DNA of 64,000 nt from Nitrospira sp. (GCA_024998595.1 JACOEK010000001.1:310001-374000); one strand, 5' to 3'. Positions 34,832-44,050 are shown, counted from the stretch's first letter. Program-made: numbers and translations. Notes: a model not told the origin generated them from the sequence alone.

Positions 34832-36580
34832 TCACAACACCTGCACGACGAGTTGAAGGTGAATCCCATGATCCTGCATATTGCCTTCTCCACCGCGGAC
34901 ATGATTGAGCTGTTGGCCCCAGTACACCTCAAACCGCGCACGCTCCTGAGGAAGAATCATCCAGCGCAATCCCGCCCCGACGCTCGCCAAGGTACGGAGA
35001 TCGGGGGTATCGCCCTTGGCGTTCCAGGCGTGACCGAAATCGACGAATGGAGCGAACTGTACTCTGTCCTCGCCAGAAGGAAACCGCAGTAGCGGAAATC
35101 GCGACTCGAATGAAGCCAGCACCGCGTCATCTCGCACCAACGTATTCTCTCGATACCCGCGCACGCTGAAGCGTCCCCCGAGGGGCATTTGCTCGAGAGG
35201 GAACAGCCGGTCGCTCGCGACCTGTGCCGCGACGCGTCCCAACAATTGAACGCCCCACCAGTCATCCAACCGTTTCACGATCTGGGCCTGACCTAACCAG
35301 GAAACAAATTGCCCGTCGGGGAGCGGTCCGCTGTTGATCGTGGCGCCGAGCACATCCAGCCCGACGCTCACCCGGGACAGGGCAGCAAACACCAAGGACG
35401 GGGAACGATGCGTATATTCCTGGCTAAAGCGGAGTGCGCTTACGGTGGCCACGCCCGTCGTGGAAGACCCAGGAATGAACAAAGAGGGCAGTCCAGGCGC
35501 ATCAAACGCCGAGGTGGTCTTCAGATATAGATGTTCGCCCGTTAGCGTGACGGCAAACTCGTCGGTTACCGTACGATAGACCGGCTGGCGCAGGGCTATG
35601 CCGATCACTTGGGAATCCACATTCAAATCCAGGGTGCGAAAAGGATTCTCGACGACGAGAAAAGCATTGCGCCGATAGTAGGCCGTGAAAGTGGTTTCAT
35701 ACGAATTGAGCGGCAGACTGTAAGAGGTATCAATGATGGGGTTCACCCCGCGTGACCGTCCATAGGTAAACATAAATTGGTCGCCGTGACCGGTCACGTT
35801 TTGATGTGCCACTGTCGCCAGGCCACGTTCGGCACCGACCGTCGGCGTTTGATAGTTATTGAACTCCAGCCAGGCCCGAAACGGATTGGCGTCTTTGACG
35901 CGCACGTTCAAGACGCTTTCCCCGCGAATGTCGCCAGGCTTTAATTCCGCATTGACCCGTTCGATGCGAGGATCTTGCTGGAGGAGTTGTATCCGCTCCT
36001 GTAGGGGATGGATGCTGAGGGGCGTGGATAATCCGCGTGCCACGCGATCTCGCAGGTATGAGCTTCGAAACCACTCATTGCCCTCGACGTCAATTCGGGC
36101 GAGTGTGCCCTCCACTATCTGGATCACGATCGTACCGAATGTCACGTCCTGGTCAGGAATCACCGCTCCAGATGTGAGATAGCCTTTGTTCACATACAAA
36201 AGGGTGAGCGCGAGACGTACCTTCTCGAGATCTTCAGTCGTGAGGTCCCGATTGCGATAAGGAGCCGTCACCTCAGCGAGTTCAGTATCAGAAAAGACGG
36301 TGCTGCCGGTCACGTGAATGTCGTGCACGAATACTCGAAACGCGCCTAACCTGTTGTCCGGAAGCGTGAGCGGTGTGGTCGGCACGATCGGAAGAATCGA
36401 GCTGGGTGGCTCGGACGGTGGAGCGTTGAGGTCTTCTTTGAGTAGAGCAGGCGGTTTCGCCGATTTCCCGGTCGGGTCAAAAATCGGGGGGAGTGGGGGC
36501 GCCACTTGAGCGAAGGCTTGGATTTCCATGAGGCAGAGGCTCAATAACAGCCCTTGGCACAAAGATCGGTTGGTAAACAT
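34832..36580 (-). CDS. TpsB/ShlB-type two-partner-secretion outer-membrane transporter
   Basis: The 582-residue protein has a signal peptide (LLLSLCLMEIQAFAQ) and a Pro-rich linker. Two POTRA domains follow (FVHDIHVTGSTVFSDTEL, then GTLARIDVEGNEWFRSSYLRDR with RIQLLQQDPRIERVNAEL), then a 16-strand barrel. The conserved L6 loop motif is seen as FSVRGYRENTLVRDDA. Omp85-superfamily TpsB pores move an exoprotein with an N-terminal TPS domain across the outer membrane. The exoprotein genes lie directly upstream. The ATG at 36580 is chosen because the longer frame before it has no protein character. Confidence 0.9.
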   Translation of the reverse strand: MFTNRSLCQGLLLSLCLMEIQAFAQVAPPLPPIFDPTGKSAKPPALLKEDLNAPPSEPPSSILPIVPTTPLTLPDNRLGAFRVFVHDIHVTGSTVFSDTELAEVTAPYRNRDLTTEDLEKVRLALTLLYVNKGYLTSGAVIPDQDVTFGTIVIQIVEGTLARIDVEGNEWFRSSYLRDRVARGLSTPLSIHPLQERIQLLQQDPRIERVNAELKPGDIRGESVLNVRVKDANPFRAWLEFNNYQTPTVGAERGLATVAHQNVTGHGDQFMFTYGRSRGVNPIIDTSYSLPLNSYETTFTAYYRRNAFLVVENPFRTLDLNVDSQVIGIALRQPVYRTVTDEFAVTLTGEHLYLKTTSAFDAPGLPSLFIPGSSTTGVATVSALRFSQEYTHRSPSLVFAALSRVSVGLDVLGATINSGPLPDGQFVSWLGQAQIVKRLDDWWGVQLLGRVAAQVASDRLFPLEQMPLGGRFSVRGYRENTLVRDDAVLASFESRFPLLRFPSGEDRVQFAPFVDFGHAWNAKGDTPDLRTLASVGAGLRWMILPQERARFEVYWGQQLNHVRGGEGNMQDHGIHLQLVVQVL

Positions 36581-36629
36581 CCGCAAGGCCAAGTGTCGTC
36601 CCCGTCCGCCGGCGCGCCGGCTTGATCCG

Positions 36630-39600
36630 TTATGAGCGACAGCCTTCTCCCCAGGCGGTGAATCGTGATCCGGACTGAAGCGCCGGATGCCCTTCTCCCA
36701 TCTCCGCCACGGTGTCCTTCTGTTCCCACGTTTCGGCACTGATCCCGGCGACCGGCCGAATGTCCTGATCTTGGGCTGCAGTAGTCATGACGCTCAGCGG
36801 GCTCATCAGCCATCCGCCCGGTTCGACGGGAAGCATATCTCGTCCCGCGACGACGAGGCTGCTGAGTTTGCCCACGGCTTGTGCCGCACAGCGTTGAGTG
36901 AGAAGAGGTGGTGTCGACAGCGGATGTTGCGGCAGCGTGGCCAAGGTGTTGCTGAGGCTCGAGACGGGTGACTGAATATTCACCGAGCCGCTCAACCCGA
37001 ACTGCGAGGAGGCACTCACCACGCTCGTAGGGTCCGCAAGGAATGTCCCGGCAATGATGCTGATGTTTCCTCCCTGGCCTTGGATCGCTTCAGCGCGGAC
37101 TTGGCTGTTTTGTAACGTGACCACGGCAGGATCGAGAATGATGTTCCCGCCGGATGTATTGGCCCCCCCCTTCACCGAAGTACTGAGTTGGCTGTTAACC
37201 AGCCTGATGGAATCCACGGCTTGGATGAGAATGTTGCCACCGCTGGCACGTTGTGCTTCCGTAGATAACACTCCATTTTGACTCAGAAATTGAGAGCCGG
37301 CGTTGATGGAAATGCTCCCCGCATTTCCAAGGCCCGCGCTGCTTGCCGTGATCGATGACCCCCCATTGAGGATGACCGATCCAGTGGCAGCGACCGTAAC
37401 AGACCCTCCCGGGCCTGATCCGGAGCTAGTAGTACTGATCGTTGTTCCCTGATCGATCCTCAGATTTCTTGTAATGAAGACGGCGTTTCCGGCAGGCGCA
37501 GCGCCAGCCGTATCGGTACGAATATTAGGGCTATTGGTCAGACTGATTGTATCCGCGGTCATAGTAATGGATGCTGGGAGAGTCGCCTCTGTACCACCTC
37601 TCACAGCGGTGCTGACTTCAGTATTGTTGAGTGCAATCAGCTTGGCAGGGTCCGTAGTTCCAGGGGCAAGACCTGATATTGTGACAGTTCCTCCCCGTCC
37701 GGAGGAACTGTCCTCCCCTACGCCGACGCTTGCGAGGAGTGATCTGGGCTGGCCGTCATTGATCAGCGTTCCGTCAGCGTTTACATTCGCCCGCAAGGTA
37801 TTGACATTGAGGGCGATATTCCCTGCCGGCGCGGGACTGGTCGTGAAGGCAAATATCTGTGTTCTTCCGCTCATGGTCATGGTATCTGCCGTAATCGTAA
37901 TCGTCCCAGGAGGGAGAGCCGCTGTCCCGCCTTCCACTGCTGTGCTCATCTGCGCATTGTAAAGAGCAACCAGTTTTGCGGCATCCGTGGGTTCGGGGCC
38001 GGGGCCCGAAATAGTCACAGTCCCCGGTGGACCGGCTGTGCTGTCCAAGCGTCCACTGGGGCTGTTGAGAAAGACCCGATTGGCGCTGGTTATTGGCGTG
38101 CCATCCGGACGCACGTTCACCCGTAGAGTGTTGACGTTGAGAGCAATGTCCCCGGCAGGCGCCGGAGCAGCAGCTCCTGAGGTCGTCACGAGGATGGTCA
38201 TATTACTGAGTGAAACGGTGTCTGCTGTGATGATGATCGGAGCCGGTATTGGTGACGATCCGCCCACCGCAAAGGTATCAATCTCCGTATTGCTGAGCAT
38301 GACTAGCTTGGCAAGGTCGGCGGACGCCGAGCCGGGGCCTGAGATCGTGACGATGCCAGGCGGTCCGGCCGTGCTGGCAGGGTGTTCGGTAGGGCTACCG
38401 ATTAACACGGGCCTACCGTCCACGAACGATCCATCCGGATTCCAATTCGACCATAACTGATTGACGCTCAATGACACTGGACCCGCGGGCGCCGCCCCGT
38501 TGGTCGTGGTATAGATTTCTACTTGATCGCTCAGCACCAGCGAGTTCGCAGCGATGGTGATTCCTCCCGGTAGAGAGGCCGATGTCCCACCGAACGATCG
38601 CGTGTGTAGAATGGTATCGGTGAGACTGATCTTGTTCGCTACGCTTCCCGAACCATTGACCCCCTGGATCGTAATATGGCCGGCGTTACCCGCCCCGGTA
38701 TCAATGCTTCTGCTCGTACTCTCAATCAGTACCCCGGTCTCGGAAATGATCGGGTTGGTGATCAAACTCTCCGGAGACACGTGCAGGCGAGTCGGACCTC
38801 CTTTGGTGGCCAGGTTTTCTACATTGAAAGTAATATTGCCCGCAGAGGCGGGCCCGAATGTATCCGTCGTGATATAGACCCCATTATTTAAGGTGACTTG
38901 ATCAGCTGTGATGGTAATAGTCCCTGGGGTACTGTTTGCATCGCCCCCGTTGACAGTTGCACTGAGCGCGGCGTTATCCATGATCACGTTCCCGGCGGCA
39001 CTTCCCGTTCCCCCGATTCCCTGAATCGTAAGGGCACCCGCGTGTCCACCATTGTCTGCATTGGCCAGGATGGCCGCTCCATTTTGCAGCCGGATGTTCG
39101 ATGCGGAAAGGGTAACGGCTCCGCTATTTTCGGAAGCCGGGGGACCAGCTCCCGGACCGCTCATCGTTGCGACAATTGTCGAGTTATTCAAGACAAACTG
39201 GCCGCTTCGAATGGCCACTCGACCGTTTCCAGTGCCGCTGACATCTAGGGTAGATTTTTGCGCAATCTGGATGGCTCCGAGTGATCCAAATGACGGACCA
39301 TTCATATTAGAGGCCTGCTCCAACGTTCCAGCCAGGATTTCTCCTGGCGAGCTGAGGCTGGCCAGGTTGATCCGTCCCGCGGGAGCCGAAAGACGCGCGG
39401 ACTGTGAGGAACCATTCTCCAGCAAGCCGGAACGAATATCGATATTCCCGCCCACCAACGAAAGCCCCTGGCCCTCTGCTACCCCGAGATGTCCCCCCTG
39501 CACGGTGATCGCTCCTGGGTTTGATCCCAGAAAACCAAATGCTGCCACCGGCGCGCTGGAGATGGCTATATCCTGTGTCCCTGGAGTAGCGGTAAATCGT

Positions 39601-40094
39601 GCCCCGTCTCCTAAGCGGAGGTAATCCGCCGTCGTGAAATTCACCGAGCCCCCGACATTCAAGGATGCATTGGGGCCGAAGACGATCCCGGCCGGATTCA
39701 TCACAAACAGATTGGCGCCGCCGAAGCCGGTCGTCTGGATCGTGCCGAAGATGTTGGACGGGTTCCCGCCGGTCACACGGCTGAGAATATTGGAGGTGGC
39801 GAGCCCTGAATCGTTGAGGAAATTCGCGACATGATGCGTGGGGACGCCGAACTCACCGAAGCTGTGAAAGAGGTTCGATCCGCCGCCTGGACGAGTGCCG
39901 CCGGTGATATCGAAGGTCGTTCCGCTTTGAGTGACGGTCGTATTCAGTCCCGAGGAAGTGATGGGAGCCGCAGTTTGAGACTGCCCGATGGCCGGCAAGA
40001 ATGGCTGGATCAGCAAGGAGGCGAGCAGCGCAGCCGAAAGCTGGGGGTGGTACCGGTGACGAGCATGTAACAATTTGCTGATGAGAGAAACCAT
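36630..40094 (-). CDS. Filamentous-haemagglutinin-like TPS exoprotein (copy 2)
   Basis: The 1154-residue exoprotein has an N-terminal signal followed by the haemagglutination-activity/TPS domain (NLFHSFGEFGVPTHHVANFL, GGNPSNIFGTIQTTG, ANLFVMNPAGIVFGPNASLN). About six imperfect repeats of roughly 95-110 residues follow, with GTVTISGPGPEPTDAAKL, ITITADTMTMSG and SPAPAGNIALNVNTLRANV as markers; these should form a beta-helix. The C-terminal block NTLATLPQHPL...QRCAAQ...VVAGRDMLPVEPGGWL has the protein's only obvious cysteine. It has one more repeat than copy 1. Probably exported through the TpsB 49 bp downstream as an adhesin or matrix protein. Confidence 0.9.
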   Translation of the reverse strand: MVSLISKLLHARHRYHPQLSAALLASLLIQPFLPAIGQSQTAAPITSSGLNTTVTQSGTTFDITGGTRPGGGSNLFHSFGEFGVPTHHVANFLNDSGLATSNILSRVTGGNPSNIFGTIQTTGFGGANLFVMNPAGIVFGPNASLNVGGSVNFTTADYLRLGDGARFTATPGTQDIAISSAPVAAFGFLGSNPGAITVQGGHLGVAEGQGLSLVGGNIDIRSGLLENGSSQSARLSAPAGRINLASLSSPGEILAGTLEQASNMNGPSFGSLGAIQIAQKSTLDVSGTGNGRVAIRSGQFVLNNSTIVATMSGPGAGPPASENSGAVTLSASNIRLQNGAAILANADNGGHAGALTIQGIGGTGSAAGNVIMDNAALSATVNGGDANSTPGTITITADQVTLNNGVYITTDTFGPASAGNITFNVENLATKGGPTRLHVSPESLITNPIISETGVLIESTSRSIDTGAGNAGHITIQGVNGSGSVANKISLTDTILHTRSFGGTSASLPGGITIAANSLVLSDQVEIYTTTNGAAPAGPVSLSVNQLWSNWNPDGSFVDGRPVLIGSPTEHPASTAGPPGIVTISGPGSASADLAKLVMLSNTEIDTFAVGGSSPIPAPIIITADTVSLSNMTILVTTSGAAAPAPAGDIALNVNTLRVNVRPDGTPITSANRVFLNSPSGRLDSTAGPPGTVTISGPGPEPTDAAKLVALYNAQMSTAVEGGTAALPPGTITITADTMTMSGRTQIFAFTTSPAPAGNIALNVNTLRANVNADGTLINDGQPRSLLASVGVGEDSSSGRGGTVTISGLAPGTTDPAKLIALNNTEVSTAVRGGTEATLPASITMTADTISLTNSPNIRTDTAGAAPAGNAVFITRNLRIDQGTTISTTSSGSGPGGSVTVAATGSVILNGGSSITASSAGLGNAGSISINAGSQFLSQNGVLSTEAQRASGGNILIQAVDSIRLVNSQLSTSVKGGANTSGGNIILDPAVVTLQNSQVRAEAIQGQGGNISIIAGTFLADPTSVVSASSQFGLSGSVNIQSPVSSLSNTLATLPQHPLSTPPLLTQRCAAQAVGKLSSLVVAGRDMLPVEPGGWLMSPLSVMTTAAQDQDIRPVAGISAETWEQKDTVAEMGEGHPALQSGSRFTAWGEGCRS
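39622..39780 (-). repeat. 159-bp near-identical segment shared with the paralogous exoprotein gene (copy A)
   Basis: This part of the TPS-domain coding region differs from 42827-42985 at only four positions by eye, whereas flanking DNA has diverged strongly. It covers the NFTTADYLRL to GGNPSNIF region. Recent gene conversion is the simplest explanation. Confidence 0.8.
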
Positions 40095-40125
40095 TCGGAT
40101 TACCCATGTGTCGCTGTGTTAGCAG

Positions 40126-43100
40126 TCAGGACCCGCAACCGGTTGCCAGACCGGTGCCATCTCGTTGTGACGATCCGTTGAGTTGTTCCGACCATCGTTG
40201 CACAGGCGCTTCAATTGAGCGCGTAGTCTCAAAGACCTCGTCGGCTGCGAGGTGAACAGGCGAGGTCGGCTCGGCACCCGCCATCATGGCGGGTGAACTC
40301 ATGAGCCATCCACCAGGTTCTAGTGGCAAAGTATCTCGCCCCGCGATCACGAGGCTGCTCATGTGACCCTCCGCTTGGGCGGCACAGCGTTGGCGCAACA
40401 GGTTCTGTGCTTGCAGAGGGCGTTGGGGTAGGATGGCCAAGGTGTTGCTGAGGCTTGAGACAGGTGACTGAATGTTCACCGAGCCGCTTAACCCGAACTG
40501 CGAGGAGGCACTCACGATGCTGGTCTGGTCGGCAAGAAAGGTCCCCGCAATGATATTGATGTTGCCGCCTGCACCCTGCACTGCTTGGGCCGTGATCTGG
40601 CTATTTTGGAGAGTGACGACCGTAGGATCGAGCGTAATGTTCCCGCCCGCTGTATTGGGGCCTCCATTGACCGAAGTGCTGAGTCGACTGTTGATGAGCC
40701 GAATTGAATCGGTAGCTTGAATAACAATATTGCCTCCGCTCGCCTGTATAGCTTCGGTCGTGATCGAGGCATTCTGTGCGACAAACTGCGAGCCGGCTTG
40801 AATGACAATATTGCCCGCATTGCCCGACCCTGTACTGCTCGCAGTAACGGAGGAATTGTCGCCGAGTGTAACTGATCTCGCTGCCTCAATCGCAATCTTA
40901 CCGCCCGGTCCAGTTCCGGAAGTCCGGCTGCTAATCTTTGTACCATGGTCAGCGATAAGTTGGTTCACACTGAACGCAAGATTTCCGGCTGGGGCTCCGC
41001 CACTCGTATCGGTCTTGATATTCTTGCTGTTCGTTAGACTGAGTGTATCTGCTGTCAACGTGATACTGGCCGGGGTAGTAGCCGCTGTTCCGGTCGTTAT
41101 GACCGTGCTGATCTCGGTATTGTTAATGGCAATCAGTTTGGCGGGTACCGTCGACCCTGGACCAAGACCGGAGATTGTGACGGTTCCTGCTCTTCCTCCA
41201 CTGCTGTCTGGACTTATGCTGAGGCTGCTGATAAACGATTGCGGCTGGCCATTGATAAAGCTGCCGTCCGAAGTCACGTTGGCGAGCAGGTTATTGGTAT
41301 GGAGGGTTATATTTCCAGCGGGTGCCGCGCTGGATGTGAATGCAAAAATCCCTGTAGCACCGGTGAGCGTGATCGTATCTGCCGTCATTGTGATGAGGCC
41401 CGGAGCCAAGGCTGCTGTCCCGCCCTCCACGGCAGTGCTGAGAGAAACATTATTGAGAGCGATTAGATTCGCGTGGGTCGTTGGCTGCGAGCCAATACCC
41501 GAGATAGTGATGGTTCCTGCCGGCCCGCCTGTCGTGCCAAACCCAGATCCTGGGCTATTGATGTATACCCGATGGGCGTCTGCGATGGGAGTGCCATCCG
41601 GGTTAACATTGACCCGCAATGAGTTGACTTGGAGCGCGATGTTACCCGCGGGCGCGGCGCCAAGCGAGGTCGTAAACAGCGTGGCAGCACCCCCTTCGTC
41701 ATTCGGATAAACTTCGTTGGTCAGCAACAGCGAGTCAGCCGTAATAGTAATCGCCGACGGGGAAGTCATGGCTGACCCGCCAAAGATGTTCGTGTTAAGA
41801 GAAGTATCCTTGAGAGTGACATTCTTTGCTGAGGTACCAGGGCCGCCGGCGCCTTGAATGGTGATGCTGCCTGCAGGGCCAGCCCCTGTGTCCACGCTCC
41901 TGCTAGAACTTGTGATCACATTTCCATTCACCGTGTCATCGTCGATCGGCGGATTGAGCAGAACACGGCCCGAGCCTGCGTTGCTGGTCAGCGTGTCTAC
42001 GTTAAATGCGATATTGCCAGCCGGTGCGGCCCCATAGGTATCAGATCTAATCGAGGTCCCATTGGCCAGTGTCAACGTATCCGCCGTGATCGTGATGGCT
42101 CCCGGTATACTGCTTGGGCTGCCACCGCTGGCGATTGCAGTGACGGTAGCATTGTTCATACTAATGCTCGCGGCTGCGCTGCCGTTCCCGTCCACGCCTT
42201 GGATCGTGATCGTCCCTGCGCTTCCAGCATTTGCCGCATTTGCCTGAATTAAGCTCCCATTTTCCAGGCGGACGGAAGAGGCAGAGATGATGACCGTTCC
42301 GCCAATTGTCGCAGTCGATGGACCGGCCGGAGGGCTGGCGTTATTGGCAGAGAGTGCCGAATCATTCATAACAAAACTGCCTCCACGAATGGCAATGGTG
42401 CCTAGGCCGTTCCCGCTAACATCAATGATGGATTTTTGTGAAATTTCAATTGCACCCAGTGCGCCAACGGGTTGCCCATTGAAAATTGGCGCCTGGGTCA
42501 AATCTCCCGTCAAGATCTCGGCCGGGGAGGCCACGCTTGCCAGCTTGATCTGGCCGCTGGGCGCCGAAAGCTTAGCTCCAGTAACCATGATCCCATTGGG
42601 TACGGCAGAAGGATCGCCGGTGTCTGGATTCGTGTAATTGAATCCCTGGTTTCCCCCAACTAGTGATAGAGACTGGCCGGGTTGAACAGATAACATCCCG
42701 CCTTGCACGGTAATCGCTGCCGGGTTTGATCCTAGAAAGCCAAATGCCGCCACCGGCGCGCTGGAGATGGCCGCATCCTGCAGCCCAGGCAAGGCGGTGA
42801 ACTTGCCGCCGTCCGCCAATCGCAGATAATCCGCCGTCGTGAAATTCACCGAGCCTCCGACATTCAAGGATGCATTGGGGCCGAAGACGATCCCGGCCGG
42901 ATTCATCACGAACAGATTGGCGCCGCCGAAGCCGGTCGTCTGGATCGTGCCGAAGATGTTGGACGGGTTCCCGCCGGTTACGCGGCCTAAAATGTTTGAA
43001 GTTGCCAAACCCGAATCATTGAGAAAGTTGGCGACGTGATTCGTGGGCACGCCGAATTCGCTGAAACTATGGAACAGATTCGCGCCATTGCTCGGGCGTG

Positions 43101-43290
43101 CGCCACCGGTGATATCGAAGGTGGTTCCGTTTCTGGTGACGGTCGTATTCAAGCCCGATGAGGTGATCGGCGAGGAAGTCTGGGCCGGGCATTGAGCGGG
43201 CGCGCAGAGTTGGGCCAACACACAGGAGAGTAATGCGGCTTTGAGGTATAAGTGGTCCGTAGGCCCGGCGCGTATTCTACTCCTGACCAT
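40126..43290 (-). CDS. Filamentous-haemagglutinin-like TPS exoprotein (copy 1)
   Basis: The 1054-residue paralogue of the next gene starts MVRSRIRAGPTDHLYL with a hydrophobic export segment. The TPS domain follows (NLFHSFSEFGVPTNHVANFL, VMNPAGIVFGPNASLN), then about five beta-helix repeats (GTITIQGVDGNGSAAASISM, ITITADTLTLANG, GAAPAGNIAFNVDTL). The C-terminal block NTLAILPQRPL...LRQRCAAQAEGHMSSLV has a lone Cys. The ATG at 43290 aligns with copy 2's start and has an AAAGGG ribosome site. The frame is open further upstream, but that part does not align. It is the first large gene of the island operon; copy 2 follows after 31 bp. Confidence 0.9.
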   Translation of the reverse strand: MVRSRIRAGPTDHLYLKAALLSCVLAQLCAPAQCPAQTSSPITSSGLNTTVTRNGTTFDITGGARPSNGANLFHSFSEFGVPTNHVANFLNDSGLATSNILGRVTGGNPSNIFGTIQTTGFGGANLFVMNPAGIVFGPNASLNVGGSVNFTTADYLRLADGGKFTALPGLQDAAISSAPVAAFGFLGSNPAAITVQGGMLSVQPGQSLSLVGGNQGFNYTNPDTGDPSAVPNGIMVTGAKLSAPSGQIKLASVASPAEILTGDLTQAPIFNGQPVGALGAIEISQKSIIDVSGNGLGTIAIRGGSFVMNDSALSANNASPPAGPSTATIGGTVIISASSVRLENGSLIQANAANAGSAGTITIQGVDGNGSAAASISMNNATVTAIASGGSPSSIPGAITITADTLTLANGTSIRSDTYGAAPAGNIAFNVDTLTSNAGSGRVLLNPPIDDDTVNGNVITSSSRSVDTGAGPAGSITIQGAGGPGTSAKNVTLKDTSLNTNIFGGSAMTSPSAITITADSLLLTNEVYPNDEGGAATLFTTSLGAAPAGNIALQVNSLRVNVNPDGTPIADAHRVYINSPGSGFGTTGGPAGTITISGIGSQPTTHANLIALNNVSLSTAVEGGTAALAPGLITMTADTITLTGATGIFAFTSSAAPAGNITLHTNNLLANVTSDGSFINGQPQSFISSLSISPDSSGGRAGTVTISGLGPGSTVPAKLIAINNTEISTVITTGTAATTPASITLTADTLSLTNSKNIKTDTSGGAPAGNLAFSVNQLIADHGTKISSRTSGTGPGGKIAIEAARSVTLGDNSSVTASSTGSGNAGNIVIQAGSQFVAQNASITTEAIQASGGNIVIQATDSIRLINSRLSTSVNGGPNTAGGNITLDPTVVTLQNSQITAQAVQGAGGNINIIAGTFLADQTSIVSASSQFGLSGSVNIQSPVSSLSNTLAILPQRPLQAQNLLRQRCAAQAEGHMSSLVIAGRDTLPLEPGGWLMSSPAMMAGAEPTSPVHLAADEVFETTRSIEAPVQRWSEQLNGSSQRDGTGLATGCGS
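42827..42985 (-). repeat. 159-bp near-identical segment shared with the paralogous exoprotein gene (copy B)
   Basis: Partner of 39622-39780 with about four differences over 159 bp. It lies at the equivalent place in the TPS domain of copy 1. Confidence 0.8.
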
Positions 43291-43536
43291 AGAAGCCCTT
43301 TGGTTACTACACCGAGGTGCCGCAGTCAGAATCCTCAACCGGTTGTCGGCTTAGTACAGGTCCGTCGGGACACCCGGCTAGGGTGATTCAGTCATGGCCG
43401 CAAGTACCTTTCACGAGACTCTCGCCCCTCGAAGGAGACGGTCAGTATACTCGTTCTCACCATCGAATCCTGGTCTTCTACGGGGGCGGCGCAGATTGAG
43501 CGTCGTGACGCCAGTAGCCGAGTGGACCTCACGTCT

Positions 43537-43689
43537 CTAGACCGTGCGCCGTGGCTCGGCCGTGCCGGGGTTGTCGGTTGCTGGTGAATTGCTCTCCTTC
43601 AACGTTCCTGGGGTTGCATTCATCCAGACGCGACCGGCTGCTGCGAGAAGGATCATTACACCTAATAGCAGAAAGATGAGTGCAACCAT
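43537..43689 (-). CDS. 50-residue single-pass membrane protein
   Basis: The product is one strong N-terminal helix (MVALIFLLLGVMILLAAAGR) and a polar, Pro/Thr-rich tail ending PGTAEPRRTV. The ATG at 43689 has an AGGAGG ribosome site at 6-nt spacing. A sigma-54 -24/-12 element sits at 43763-43778 and paired enhancer palindromes at 43896-43933. It is upstream of, and on the same strand as, the TPS exoprotein operon, with a 246-bp gap. The design mirrors the 41-residue gene at 30444-30569. Function unknown; a role in island regulation or secretion is only a guess. Confidence 0.65.
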   Translation of the reverse strand: MVALIFLLLGVMILLAAAGRVWMNATPGTLKESNSPATDNPGTAEPRRTV

Positions 43690-43762
43690 GTTGGCCTCCT
43701 GGGGCGACGTCATCCCGTCATGGAGCCTCCTCCGAGGAACCTGCTGCCAGGCCTATATGGTG

Positions 43763-43778
43763 CGCAAAGGCTGTGCCA
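43763..43778 (-). promoter_or_regulatory. Sigma-54 promoter (-24/-12) upstream of the TPS/CHAT island
   Basis: Minus-strand TGGCACAGCCTTTGCG has GG-N10-GC spacing, a TGGCAC -24 and a TTGC -12. Transcription should start about 62 nt before the 50-residue gene and could continue into the exoprotein operon. Confidence 0.8.
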
Positions 43779-43895
43779 TCGAGGAGTATCCTCGGCGAAA
43801 AAATTGTGATGGCGAGATGTGTAGAAATTCTAATGACATCCCATCGCATCACCGATGCCTCGGTTGGGCCTGTCCAGGTACGTATGATCCAAGGT

Positions 43896-43933
43896 GTATC
43901 GGATTGGATTCTGTGCCGTATCTGATCCGATAC
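43896..43933 (-). promoter_or_regulatory. Paired enhancer-type palindromes
   Basis: GTATC-GGATTG-GATTC (43896-43911) and GTATC-TGATCC-GATAC (43918-43933) are 22 bp apart and 117 bp upstream of the -24 element. The layout is nearly the same as at 30781-30817. Confidence 0.75.
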
Positions 43934-44050
43934 GAAGATGTCTCTCACAAAAGTGGATGTCGAGCGAGCAATCGCCGTGAATCGGCGATGCTCGGAGAAG
44001 TTTGGCGAAGGGCGAGGTGTAGGATTTACTGCGATGACTCAGTGAAAAGA

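Noticed and set aside
37054-42637. Many long plus-strand open frames antisense to the two exoprotein genes
   Set aside because: They mirror the low-complexity Gly/Thr/Ala repeats on the coding strand; products are Val/Pro/Ser-rich shadows without start signals.
36630-43290. CRISPR-like or satellite repeat in the exoprotein region
   Set aside because: The periodicity is imperfect, about 95-110 codons, and in frame; it reflects beta-helix protein repeats, not a DNA repeat array.
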